From: Sphingopyxis jiangsuensis
GTDB taxonomy: Bacteria > Pseudomonadota > Alphaproteobacteria > Sphingomonadales > Sphingomonadaceae
DNA length: 64,000 bases
Assembly (NCBI RefSeq): GCF_016734905.1
Contig: NZ_JAERPO010000001.1
Span: 1,116,001 to 1,180,000, forward strand
Direction of reading: 5' to 3'
Shown here: one piece after another, positions 16,695 to 25,353 of the stretch
How the letters are laid out: the number at the start of each line of letters is the position of its first letter
Numbering within the stretch: the stretch's first letter is position 1
Position numbers and translations under genes: made by a program
Notes under the pieces: generated by a model
What the model was told of the DNA's origin: nothing
The model's input: only the letters and a program-made list of their open reading frames with translations
Databases searched by the model: none

Positions 16695-18413
16695 ATGGAG
16701 ATTCCGGTCCACATTCCTTATCTTCGGGAGGTTCTGCTTTTCCTTCTAAGCGCGGGCCTGATCGTGCCGCTGCTGCAGCGGGCAATCAGTCCGGTGATCG
16801 CCTATTTCTTTATCGGCAGCGTAATCGGCCCCTTTGGTCTTGGCCTTCTCGCCGACAAGATCGACGCGGTCTCCTGGTTTGTGATCACCGACCTCGAGGG
16901 TGTCGCCATTTTTGCCGAACTCGGCGTGATATTCCTTCTCTTCGTCATCGGACTCGAGCTTTCGCTTCAACGCTTGTGGGCGATGCGGCGCCAGGTCTTC
17001 GGCCTCGGCGGTGCGCAGGTCATCGCCACGGGAATGGTCATCGGGGGAATAGCCTTTTTGTGGGGCAATAGCCCCGCAACCGCTATCATCCTCGGCGCCT
17101 GCCTGGCGCTGTCGTCGACTGCCATCGTCACCCATCTGCTGATTGAGAGCGGAAGGCTCGGAACGCCATCGGGACGCGCGGCCTTCGCCATTCTGTTGAT
17201 GCAGGATTTGGCCGTCGTCCCGATCCTGTTCGCCGTGAGCGTGCTTGGTACCGTTGCGATTGGCAATATCGCGCTTGGCTTCACACTAGCGCTGCTTCAA
17301 GCGCTAGCGGCCATCGGCCTGATCTACATCATCGGCCGGATTGCGCTGCGCCCGCTATTGCGCCTCGTCTCCGGCACAAACAGCCGGGAGGCCTTTGTGG
17401 CGATTGTGCTCGTGCTCGCCATCGGCACGGCGGCGCTGACCGGCTATGCTGGTCTTTCGATGGCGCTCGGTGCTTTCCTCGCAGGCCTGCTCGTCGCCGA
17501 AACCGAGTTCCGACATCAGGTAAAAGTCGACATCGAACCCTTCAAGGGCCTCATGCTCGGCCTGTTCTTCATGTCGGTCGGCATGGGGATCGACTGGCGC
17601 CTTGTGATCGACAATCCGGCCTGGATTGTCGCATCGGCAACAGGCCTCATACTTCTGAAAATCACGATCAACTTTGGGCTGTGTTTGGTCTGGGGTCTGC
17701 CGCGCCACCGCGCTGCGGAAGTCGCGATATTATTGGGGCAGGCCGGCGAGTTTGGGTTTCTCGTCGTCGGGCTTTCGGTGACGGTCGGCCTCTTGCCCGC
17801 ACCGGTCGGCCAGTTCATGCTCATGGTGGTCGGGCTGACCATGGTGGCGACGCCTGCGCTCGACCGAATCGCGCGAAGGGTATCGAATGCCTGGGCGAAG
17901 CCGACGGCCGACGAAAATATGATCACTGTGTCGAGCGACGAATGCGACGGCCATGTCATCATAGCCGGTTACGGGCGCGTGGGCGAAACGATCGCCGAGA
18001 TACTCGACAGGCAGGGTCTTCGCTATGTTGCAATCGACCGCGATTCCCCATTGGCGTGGTCGGCGGCTTCGGCCGGCCGCCCGGTGCGCGTCGGCGACGC
18101 ATCGCGATTGGATACGCTACGCGCGGCGGGACTGGACCGTGCAGCAGCGGTCGTCGTGACAATTGCAGACGAGGATGCCACCGAAAATCTTACGAGCGAG
18201 ATCCACCGCATCGCCCCCCTGCTTCCGATCTTTGCGCGCGCGCGCGACACGGCCCACGCACAAAGGTTGCTCGAAAAAGGCGCGAACGTCGCCATACCCG
18301 AGACGGTTGAGGGGAGTTTGCGGCTTGCGCAGACGCTGTTGACCGAATTCGGCATCGATGAGGAGCTTGCCTCGCAGAGTATCCGCGCAATGCGGCCGGC
18401 TACTGAGTCCTGA
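16695..18413 (+). CDS. CPA2 monovalent cation:proton antiporter with RCK (TrkA-N) domain
   Basis: From ATG 16695 the 572-residue protein has about twelve transmembrane helices (FFIGSVIGPFGLGLLADKID, FLLFVIGLELS, LSMALGAFLAGLLVAETEF) and then a Rossmann-type RCK domain starting near residue 419 (VIIAGYGRVGETIAEIL, YVAIDRD). This is the KefB/KefC/RosB architecture: nucleotide-gated K+ or Na+/H+ exchange for pH or electrophile stress. No separate KefF/KefG partner gene is adjacent. Confidence 0.92.
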   Translation: MEIPVHIPYLREVLLFLLSAGLIVPLLQRAISPVIAYFFIGSVIGPFGLGLLADKIDAVSWFVITDLEGVAIFAELGVIFLLFVIGLELSLQRLWAMRRQVFGLGGAQVIATGMVIGGIAFLWGNSPATAIILGACLALSSTAIVTHLLIESGRLGTPSGRAAFAILLMQDLAVVPILFAVSVLGTVAIGNIALGFTLALLQALAAIGLIYIIGRIALRPLLRLVSGTNSREAFVAIVLVLAIGTAALTGYAGLSMALGAFLAGLLVAETEFRHQVKVDIEPFKGLMLGLFFMSVGMGIDWRLVIDNPAWIVASATGLILLKITINFGLCLVWGLPRHRAAEVAILLGQAGEFGFLVVGLSVTVGLLPAPVGQFMLMVVGLTMVATPALDRIARRVSNAWAKPTADENMITVSSDECDGHVIIAGYGRVGETIAEILDRQGLRYVAIDRDSPLAWSAASAGRPVRVGDASRLDTLRAAGLDRAAAVVVTIADEDATENLTSEIHRIAPLLPIFARARDTAHAQRLLEKGANVAIPETVEGSLRLAQTLLTEFGIDEELASQSIRAMRPATES

Positions 18414-18462
18414 AGAAGGTTACTGCAGAGTTGGCCCGGAACTTTATGGAAAGGCGGCAAAA

Positions 18463-18888
18463 ATGTATAAGAGGCTGCTGGCGGCGATCGACAGGACAGA
18501 CCCTATCGGAACCGATCTGATCGGTCGGCGCTGCAAGACGCTGGTGGATGCGTCGGGACCGTCGATTGCGCTGATCCATGTGCGCCTATCGCTCCCCGAA
18601 TCCTATGTCCGTCACCTCCCGCCGCAATGGGAGGCCGATGAGTTTATCGAAACCGAGAATTGGTTGCGGCAAATCGCCATGGATCATGGCTTTGCCGCCC
18701 ATCTGTCAGATGTGTTCCCGCCCACCGGAAATGTTGCGAGCGAAGTGACACAGATCGCGACAAATATCGGTGCCGATCTGATAATCGTCGCGGCGCAGAG
18801 AGCGACAATCGGCCGACGTATCCTGGGCTCGAACGCGCATGCCATCATGCGCGACGCGCCGTGCGACGTCCTCATCGTACGCGATTAG
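18463..18888 (+). CDS. Universal stress protein, single domain
   Basis: ATG 18463 follows GGAAAGG and gives 141 residues, the standard single-domain Usp length. It starts MYKRLLAAIDRTDPIGTDLI and closes with IGADLIIVAAQRATIGRRIL-GSNAHAIMRDAPCDVLIVRD, the canonical nucleotide-loop and final strand. The gene is 49 bp after the antiporter and probably in its transcript. Confidence 0.92.
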   Translation: MYKRLLAAIDRTDPIGTDLIGRRCKTLVDASGPSIALIHVRLSLPESYVRHLPPQWEADEFIETENWLRQIAMDHGFAAHLSDVFPPTGNVASEVTQIATNIGADLIIVAAQRATIGRRILGSNAHAIMRDAPCDVLIVRD

Positions 18889-18900
18889 TCAAATGTTCCT

Positions 18901-18925
18901 CGCCGCATTGTCCGACGATGCGGCG
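18901..18925. terminator. Hairpin between convergent Usp and dksA-like genes
   Basis: CGCCGCAT-TGTCCGACG-ATGCGGCG is a perfect eight-base-pair stem with a nine-base loop in the 42-bp gap between two convergent genes. No long U-tract follows on either strand, so termination efficiency is uncertain. Confidence 0.5.
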
Positions 18926-18930
18926 AAATC

Positions 18931-19260
18931 TCAATGCTGCTCGCGCCGCGCGCACGCAATACATAGTGCGGCCTCGGGGCGTGCTTCCAACCGCTCCGGC
19001 GCAATGTCTCCGCCGCATCGCACACACTCCCCATAGCTGCCCTGGTCAATTCGCGCCAAGGCTCGCTCGACCGACGCGATCTCCCGCGTGATCAATGCTC
19101 CCTGGCCTTGAAGCGACGCGTCATCCTCCATCTCGACCGCCTGTTCGGAAGAGTCCGGGTTGAGCGGTTCGGCAAGGTCCTCCGCAATCCGGGCAAGACG
19201 CGCCTGAAGTTCGGCAAGCTGATTCTCCAACCCTCGTTTGATTTGCGACATGTTTGCCAT
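18931..19260 (-). CDS. DksA/TraR-family zinc-finger protein
   Basis: The 109-residue product begins MANMSQIKRGLENQLAELQA, a coiled-coil segment. It ends with a four-cysteine zinc finger, CVRC-x17-CIAC, the C4 DksA/TraR pattern. An acidic tip (PLNPDSSEQAVEMEDDAS) lies between. Such proteins insert into the RNA polymerase secondary channel or act as short stress variants. The start at 19260 was chosen because upstream sequence runs into the neighbouring Usp gene. Only 25 bp separates it from that gene. Confidence 0.9.
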   Translation of the reverse strand: MANMSQIKRGLENQLAELQARLARIAEDLAEPLNPDSSEQAVEMEDDASLQGQGALITREIASVERALARIDQGSYGECVRCGGDIAPERLEARPEAALCIACARREQH

Positions 19261-19285
19261 TGCTTCTCTCTTTCCGAAGTGAAGA

Positions 19286-20092
19286 TCAGTGCGCCAGGAA
19301 CAGGGGCGTCGCCACATTGCTGAACATGTCGCGACTGACGCCGCCCAGCACCAGTTCATGAAAGCGTGTTCGCCCGTAGGCGCCCATGACAATCAACCCC
19401 GCTTCCAAGCGGTCAGAAAGGTGGCGCAGCGTCGACGCAATTCCTGTTTTCAAGACAGGTTCTTCGGCCACTTCGGCCGCGATGGCGTGCCTCGACAGAT
19501 AGGCCGCTGCTGCAGTGGCCGGAACTCGCCAGTGATCGTCCTTTTCCTCGATCGTGACGACAATGACCTTCGACGCCATCGCGAGCAACGGTACCGCGGC
19601 GCGCATGGCGTTGGCGGCTTCTGCCGACCCGTTCCAGGCAAGCACGATCGGCTTGGCAGGATCGTACCCACCCGAGTCTTCGCCGACCAGCATGACCGGT
19701 GTACGCAGATCGATTGCAAGATCTGCCGCCAGCGCGGAATACCCCTTGCTCCCTCTACGAAAGTCGCACGCTCCCAGTACTAACAGATCATGCATGGGGG
19801 CGTGTTGACGGATCGCGCCATAGGCATCGAAATTTTCGAACACCCAGTTCCATGGCACATCCTCCTGCCGCATTGCCCCCTCCACACGGTTGCGAAGCGC
19901 GGATGAACCTTTCTCGATGATCGGCATTACCTGCGCAAATGCGGTCCCATAATAGTCACCGTAGCTGGCTTCGATCGGGGCCGACTGCAGACATGTCACG
20001 TGCCCGCTGAACGCACGCGCGAGATCGAGCGCGACTTGCCTGCGCGGCTCAAGGCAATCGTCATCGTGAATATGCAGAAGAATACTGCGCAT
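19286..20092 (-). CDS. Universal stress protein, tandem-domain type
   Basis: AGGAGGGAATA precedes ATG 20092. The 268-residue protein starts MRSILLHIHDDDCLEPRRQV and ends with GAYGRTRFHELVLGGVSRDM and TPLFLAH, a paralogue of the 13451 Usp with about the same length. A central ILAWNGS-type segment (PIVLAWNGSAEAANAMRAAV) is shared by both. It is upstream of the dksA-like gene, 25 bp apart, so the two form one stress transcript. Confidence 0.9.
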   Translation of the reverse strand: MRSILLHIHDDDCLEPRRQVALDLARAFSGHVTCLQSAPIEASYGDYYGTAFAQVMPIIEKGSSALRNRVEGAMRQEDVPWNWVFENFDAYGAIRQHAPMHDLLVLGACDFRRGSKGYSALAADLAIDLRTPVMLVGEDSGGYDPAKPIVLAWNGSAEAANAMRAAVPLLAMASKVIVVTIEEKDDHWRVPATAAAAYLSRHAIAAEVAEEPVLKTGIASTLRHLSDRLEAGLIVMGAYGRTRFHELVLGGVSRDMFSNVATPLFLAH

Positions 20093-20449
20093 TATTCCCT
20101 CCTGTTGCGCGGCCGGTCGAGCGATCGGAGGCCCGGTGATGGATGATGACCTTCTCTCGCAGAACAAAACGCCACCAGCGCGTAAAGGCAGGCTGGGCGA
20201 CTCCATGGCTCGCGAGATAGAATTCCGTAATCGACAAAGTTCTCCAGTCGATCACTGCTCGTGACGCCCTAGTCCATCCGAATATAATCCAGATAGCAAA
20301 ATTTAGAGACAAAAGGAAGGATTGTTTAGATGTCTTATCTTTCTCTTTCTATACTTATATCTGTTCAACAAATATCAACACATGGATTACCTATAATTTT
20401 TCTGATATTGTAATAGCATGTACGATACTGAAAATCATGAGGTATCAGG
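20093..20449. other. AT-rich divergent intergenic region
   Basis: No gene is supported in these 357 bp. The right half (20300-20440) is markedly AT-rich compared with its surroundings and contains several TATACT/TATAAT-like hexamers. It could hold promoters for the Usp gene (left) and the former alcohol dehydrogenase (right). Confidence 0.45.
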
Positions 20450-20700
20450 ATGTCGAGATCGGAACCGCGTTATTGTGATGTGATGGTGTGCGAGGAGCCG
20501 GATGTCCCGTTGCGTCGCGAACAGCGCGCAATGCCCGTTCCAGGTCCCGGCGAGATCCTCGTTGCGGTCCATGCCTGCGGGGTGTGCCGTACCGAGAAGT
20601 ACGGACGCACGCGACGCAATATCCGCTGGCCGCCGCCAACGCCGCACTTGCCGACTTACGGCACGGCCGTCTGCAGGGTGCCGCAGTGCTCGTGCCATGA
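20450..20700 (+). pseudogene. Zinc-type alcohol dehydrogenase with its middle deleted
   Basis: The first ~50 codons match the start of zinc-dependent alcohol dehydrogenases (AMPVPGPGEILVAVHACGVC, containing the first zinc cysteine). Immediately after, in a different frame, 20600-20700 reads YPLAAANAALADLRHGRLQG then AAVLVP and a stop, which is the C-terminus of the same family. About 250 central codons are gone and the join also shifts frame, so this is a deletion remnant. The continuing open frame to 20962 is spurious. Confidence 0.8.
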
Positions 20701-20865
20701 GCGATCACAATCGAACGCTCGTGCAAGTGAATTCGCCAAACGGCCGCCGCAATTTGACGGTGCGTTTGTCATCGCTATGATGAAAGAAAGGCGGCAACCC
20801 GTCCTCGCCTGCGCTGTTCGTGCTCGCGTCGCCGTCCGACGCCCCGCCAGCCGGAGGATTCAACC

Positions 20866-21231
20866 ATGCTCAACATCGTCAAAGTGTCCGCCAGTCGTAT
20901 GGATATCGAATTGTCCGGAAAGCTCGATGCCGACAGCATGCGAGAAGCCCTCGACGAGTTGATCGAACAGTCGGAGGGCATCGAACACGGACGCATGCTA
21001 TACCGAATCTCGGACTTTTCGTGGCCGACGCTGGGAGCGATCGGCGTCGAAATGACCCGGCTCCCGAAATTGTTCGGCCTCCTCGGTAAATTCGATAAAT
21101 GCGCGGTGCTCAGCGACTCCGCTTGGCTGCGGAACGCCGCGGCAATCGAAGGAGCGCTGATCCCGGGGATCGAGATCAGAAGTTTCGAGATGAACGAAGC
21201 GGACAGCGCCGAGAAATGGCTTGCCCAATAG
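20866..21231 (+). CDS. SpoIIAA-like (STAS/SEC14-type) protein
   Basis: GGAGG precedes ATG 20866. The 121-residue protein matches the SpoIIAA-like fold: an opening strand MLNIVKVSASRMDIELSGKL, a middle ISDFSWPTLGAIGVEMTRLP and a C-terminal AEKWLAQ helix typical of the family. The fold occurs in anti-sigma antagonists and lipid-binding proteins, but this soluble family has no firm function. It lies alone between two pseudogene or gene-free stretches. Confidence 0.8.
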   Translation: MLNIVKVSASRMDIELSGKLDADSMREALDELIEQSEGIEHGRMLYRISDFSWPTLGAIGVEMTRLPKLFGLLGKFDKCAVLSDSAWLRNAAAIEGALIPGIEIRSFEMNEADSAEKWLAQ

Positions 21232-21645
21232 AGCGCCACAGCCTCTGCGGTTCAGGCGACAGCGAACCGCCGGCCCGGTCTAACGCGTCAAACAAGCCCG
21301 AGTTGATCGTCTGTTGGGACGTTGAGCAGGATAGGACAGCATTGGTCCAAACTTAAAGTGCCGGGAAACAACGCAGAAACGGCGTGCCCGCGCGCCTTTC
21401 CCACGTCCGCCTTCGCGATCCAAATCCAGACGGTCCACTATCGTACACGTCCGTTTTGAGCGGCACTTGGCTACCCCACGACCGGCACAAAGCCTCTTTC
21501 CCAATAGTTCAGCCCATGACCACCGCGGGTCGGGCACCACCGACTTTCCGCCGCCAGACGGCGTCCGAAACTCTAAACGATAGCGGTTAGGCGGCTTTAG
21601 GAAACACAACCCATCATTCCAGCCGTAAAGTTAGCCGACAGCAAT
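21232..21645. other. Gene-free stretch in the island
   Basis: No supported gene. A 109-codon minus-strand frame (21280-21609) has no ribosome site or family resemblance and is treated as chance. No clear terminator is visible for either convergent neighbour. Confidence 0.45.
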
Positions 21646-23115
21646 TCAGTTCGGAACCTCCACAACAGTCCCCTGCGCGGCCATCGCGCCGAGAACGTTG
21701 CGCGCAGTACGGTCGGCGTCAGTCCGCGCGGCTGATTGCCAAAGATCGTCCAGATCGCCTTTGTCAAAAAGGCGGCCATCGACCACCATAGCAACGGGAC
21801 GTCGCAGGACATCGATCTGCGTCAGCGGGTCACCGTCCACAAGGAGCAGGTCGGCACGATAGCCGGGTCGGATTCGGCCAACAGACGTGCCGTTGCCCAG
21901 CACGTGCGCGGCGTTCACGGTCGCTCCCCGAATGGCCTCGTACGGCGTGAGACCTGATTCGATCAGCAAATCAAGCTCGTCATGGAGCGCGACGCCGGGA
22001 ATATTGGTTGCGATGCCTGCATCCGAGCCGACGACAAGCAGCACGCCTTCTTCGGAGAGTATCCGGGTGAAGTCGCGGTAAAAGGCGAGTTGCTCCCGCG
22101 CCCGCGAGCTATCTTCTGACGACCATCGCGCGAACTGCTCCATTTCGGTCGAGCCGATGAACGGATTGAGCGTTTCGGTTCCGGCTCGGTGAAGATGTGC
22201 GCCCCGCGTGTCGGCAATGCGCGATAAATTGGCAAATGCGATGAGTGTCGGTGTGACCGGAACGGATTGCGCTGCGATGTGCCGCGCCAGCGCCCTTGCC
22301 GCGACCCGATCATGCCTGTTTCTCAAGCCATGCCAGACAATCGACTCGACATGCTCGATCGTCTCGAAACCGTCGTCGACGATATCGGCAAAATCGATCG
22401 CGAAGGGGCGCTGCTGCGGGACGCCGCGCGCTCGCGGACCTTCCGGTGTGTGTCCCGTGACGGGCATTTCCAGCCGCGCGGCCTCGTCGAGAATTGCCAA
22501 ATAGGCAGGCTCGTTGAGGTTCGAGTAAACCTTGATCCGCCTATAGCCTTGGTCATATTGCGCCTGCACTGCTGCTCGGGCTTCGTCCGCAGTCTCGACA
22601 ATCTGATGATTGAGTTGGGCGTTGGGGCCACGACTGTTGAGGATTGGCCCCGTTGTGAAGATCTTCGGACCGGCCAAAGCCCCTACTGCGATGCTATCCC
22701 GCATCTCGAGCAAGAAGGGCATGCCCGACATATTGCGTACTGTTGTCACGCCGGAGGCAAGATAAGCTCCAAGTTCAGCCTCGTCCCAGATGTGAACGTG
22801 CATGTCTACGAGACCCGGAACCAGCGTCCGGCCGCCACCTTCGACAATCCGGTCGCCAACAGAAGCTTCGAGATCGGTAGATGGAGCAACGGCAACAATT
22901 TGCGCGCCCCGGACCAACACCGATTGGTTGTCGTCTATTCTCGGCTCAGTTCCGGAAAAGTCGATCAATCGAACATGGCGAATGAGAATACCGCTGTCCG
23001 TGCCGCAGGCGGAAGCCGTGGGCGTCGTCGCTGCGGCTACCATCAGCAACAGACCGCTTCCGAGAAAACGCCAAAGGGGCCCCGCACGACTGAGTAAAAA
23101 GACAAATCTACCCAT
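21646..23115 (-). CDS. Exported metal-dependent amidohydrolase
   Basis: ATG 23115 is taken over a TTG six codons upstream. The ~489-residue protein has a signal peptide (hydrophobic LWRFLGSGLLLMVAAATTPT, then ASA-CG, with the cysteine possibly lipidated). An amidohydrolase barrel follows: VPGLVDMHVHIWD (metal HxH), PVTGHTPEG, ETIEHVES and VVGSDAGI (metal aspartate). An outer beta domain contains GRIRPGYRADLLLVDGDPL. Members hydrolyse imidodipeptides, organophosphates or similar amides; the substrate is not predictable. It stands alone beside an IS remnant. Confidence 0.9.
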   Translation of the reverse strand: MGRFVFLLSRAGPLWRFLGSGLLLMVAAATTPTASACGTDSGILIRHVRLIDFSGTEPRIDDNQSVLVRGAQIVAVAPSTDLEASVGDRIVEGGGRTLVPGLVDMHVHIWDEAELGAYLASGVTTVRNMSGMPFLLEMRDSIAVGALAGPKIFTTGPILNSRGPNAQLNHQIVETADEARAAVQAQYDQGYRRIKVYSNLNEPAYLAILDEAARLEMPVTGHTPEGPRARGVPQQRPFAIDFADIVDDGFETIEHVESIVWHGLRNRHDRVAARALARHIAAQSVPVTPTLIAFANLSRIADTRGAHLHRAGTETLNPFIGSTEMEQFARWSSEDSSRAREQLAFYRDFTRILSEEGVLLVVGSDAGIATNIPGVALHDELDLLIESGLTPYEAIRGATVNAAHVLGNGTSVGRIRPGYRADLLLVDGDPLTQIDVLRRPVAMVVDGRLFDKGDLDDLWQSAARTDADRTARNVLGAMAAQGTVVEVPN

Positions 23116-23202
23116 GCCGCCGAACGCTATCAATCATACCCGAAGCTGGCAACCGATGGCACGGACGTCATCGGTCGGATTAGCCGCCGGCGGGACTTCC
23201 AG

Positions 23203-23365
23203 CCAGGATATTTACGACAAGCGCCGCTACAGACGCCGCAACCGCATCGAGATCATGTTCGGCCGCCTCAAAGACTGGCGGCGCGTCGCAACACGCTATG
23301 ATCGGTGCCCGAAGGCCTTCTTCTCCGCCGCCGCCTTCGCCGCAACCGTCATCGCCTGGCTCTGA
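23203..23365 (+). mobile_element. IS5-family transposase, C-terminal fragment
   Basis: The last ~54 codons before the stop at 23365 read YRRRNRIEIMFGRLKDWRRV and then ATRYDRCPKAFFSAAAFAAT. This is the characteristic end of IS5-type (IS427-like) DDE transposases and includes the catalytic glutamate (RIEIMFGRLKDWRR). Upstream sequence is unrelated and overlaps the amidohydrolase start, so only the tail of the insertion remains. No terminal inverted repeat was identified. Confidence 0.75.
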
Positions 23366-23850
23366 TCAATGATTGCAAATCGCACGATATTCGCCGATGA
23401 GAGCGCCGGTTTTGTTCTGCGGCTCGAGCGCGGCAGGTCGAGACTGCATCATAACCTCATGCCCGGCCATCATCGCCGGTTCCACATGCTGCAAAGCAAC
23501 CCGACGGCATCGCGATCCGTGCATCCCGGAACCGGTCGCGCTCCCACCAGAACGCGACGAAAATCGAAAATTCCCCAAGCCGGTGACAAGGCGTCAGCGG
23601 GCTCGTGCCTTGGACCTGGCGGCGCCCGAACCCTTCACGATATCGGATAGCCAGCTCCAAGGCCACCAGCGGGAGACGCGGACAACGGAAGGCTACAGGG
23701 CAGCGATAACGACTTGCACCAAATGCAAAGCGACAGGTTCTCGGCCGACAGCCTGGCGAAGAATGGGGTTCGATTTGCCGACGGGCTCGCTGGAGCGCCC
23801 CTCGCCTACCGGCATGACCCTTCAATCGTTCACATCGTCGAGCATCGCGC
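23366..23850. other. Gene-free stretch between IS remnant and glpK
   Basis: Frames of 120-170 codons exist on both strands but have no ribosome sites, no family resemblance and poor amino acid composition. I see no real gene. This marks the junction between the damaged island and the sulfoquinovose locus. Confidence 0.45.
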
Positions 23851-25329
23851 CTATTGGGCGACCAGACGATGCCAGTCGGCGAGGCGCGCGCGCCTGACGT
23901 CCTCCTTGATGACGGGATCGAAGCGGTCCGATTGGCCGCACATATCGGCGGCCTCGATCAATGAAGAGAAGCGCCCAATCCCTACCGCCGCGAGCATCGC
24001 TGCACCGCGAGCGGTCGTTTCGACGTCGTGGGGGCGTTCGACGCCGAGGCCGAGGATATCGGCAATATCCTGCGCAACCCAGTTATTGGCACTCATCCCG
24101 CCATCAAGCCGCAGCCGATTCCAGTGGCAGCCATCGCCTGCGTAGGCGGTTTTGAGATCGTCGAGTTGATGCGCGATCGATTCAAGCGCAGCGCGCGCGA
24201 TTTCCGCGCGTCCCGTGCCGTGCGTGAGGCCGGCGATGACGGCGCGCGCCTCGGCGCGCCAATAGGGAGCGCCCAGCCCCGACAACGCCGGAAGAATGGT
24301 CACGCCGCCGCTGCTTTCGACGGACCGTGCCAGCGCTTCGGTTTCGGACGCATCCTTGATAATGCTGAGCTTGTCGCGGAGCCACTGAACGAGGCTTCCC
24401 GCAACAAAGATCGATCCTTCGAGCGCGTAGGAGCGTTTACCCCCGACCTGCGCGAGCACGGTACCGAGCAGGCGATGGGCACTTCGGACCGGCCGATCGC
24501 CCGTATTGCTGAGAATGAAGGCTCCGGTGCCAAGCGTAGCCTTCGTCTGACCGTCAGCAAGGCATGCCTGCCCGATCATCGCGCCCTGCTGGTCCCCGAT
24601 GAGCCCGCAGACAGGAATCGGCGCACCGAAAATGTCGGCGCTTGTCGAACCAAGCTCGCCACAGGAATCGACAATTTCAGGTAATATGCTGCGCGGCACG
24701 CCGTGAAGCGCCAGCAGATCATCGTCCCACCGGCCGCTGTCGAGGTTCATCAGCATCGTGCGGCTTGCGTTGCTCGCGTCACTAATATGAAGGCCGCCCG
24801 TCAGATTCCAGACCAGCCAGCTTTCGACTGTGCCGACCGCTAGCCGGGAACCGAGCGCGCGTGCCTCCGGATTGTTTGCCAACACCCAGGCGATCTTTGT
24901 CGCCGAAAAATAGGGATCGAGTACGAGACCGCTCCTATCGGATACGAGCGCCTCATGCCCCTCGTCGCGAAGCGTCGCACACTGCACCGCGGTCCGGCGA
25001 TCCTGCCAGACAATCGCCCGGCCGACCGGCTCGCCACTCGTCCGGTCCCAGGCGACGATCGTCTCGCGCTGGTTGGCAATGCCGATCGCAGCGATGCGAT
25101 CAGCGCCGCCAGCCCCGGCTACCATTTCGCGCGCACATTCGATGGTGCGATCGCGAATCTCGGCAGCGTCGTGCTCGACCCATCCGGGCGCCGGATAATA
25201 TTGGGTAAGCTCGGCCTGCGACATGGCGCGACGCACCCCGCGGTCGTCATAAAGGATTGCGCGCGTCGACGTCGTTCCCTCGTCGAGCACCAGAAACAGC
25301 CGCTCGTCTTTCAGCCCGGAATCGATCAT
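23851..25329 (-). CDS. glpK: Glycerol kinase
   Basis: The 492-residue FGGY kinase shows DEGTTSTRAILYD (phosphate loop), GWVEHDAAEI, NQRETIVAWDRTSGEP, CGLIGDQQGAMIGQACL and LRLDGGMSANNWVAQDIADI, all hallmarks of GlpK. It phosphorylates glycerol to glycerol-3-phosphate in the cytosol. GGAAGGGCG precedes ATG 25329. It is the last gene of the minus-strand operon, 24 bp after the RibB-like gene. Paired with glpD four genes upstream it can process glycerol released from sulfoquinovosyl glycerol (inference from context). Confidence 0.95.
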   Translation of the reverse strand: MIDSGLKDERLFLVLDEGTTSTRAILYDDRGVRRAMSQAELTQYYPAPGWVEHDAAEIRDRTIECAREMVAGAGGADRIAAIGIANQRETIVAWDRTSGEPVGRAIVWQDRRTAVQCATLRDEGHEALVSDRSGLVLDPYFSATKIAWVLANNPEARALGSRLAVGTVESWLVWNLTGGLHISDASNASRTMLMNLDSGRWDDDLLALHGVPRSILPEIVDSCGELGSTSADIFGAPIPVCGLIGDQQGAMIGQACLADGQTKATLGTGAFILSNTGDRPVRSAHRLLGTVLAQVGGKRSYALEGSIFVAGSLVQWLRDKLSIIKDASETEALARSVESSGGVTILPALSGLGAPYWRAEARAVIAGLTHGTGRAEIARAALESIAHQLDDLKTAYAGDGCHWNRLRLDGGMSANNWVAQDIADILGLGVERPHDVETTARGAAMLAAVGIGRFSSLIEAADMCGQSDRFDPVIKEDVRRARLADWHRLVAQ

Positions 25330-25353
25330 CGCCCTTCCCCCAATTGGCGCAAA

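Noticed and set aside
20700-20962. Continuation of the alcohol dehydrogenase frame as a 170-codon gene
   Set aside because: After ~50 codons the sequence leaves the family and overlaps the SpoIIAA-like gene; composition is arginine/serine-rich noise.
10456-21597. Shared 13-mer GGTTAGGCGGCTT at 10456 and 21585
   Set aside because: A 13-base match within 64 kb of similar-composition DNA is expected by chance; flanks do not match.
23366-23897. Opposing frames of 120-170 codons before glpK
   Set aside because: No ribosome sites, no recognisable domain, and the two exclude each other.
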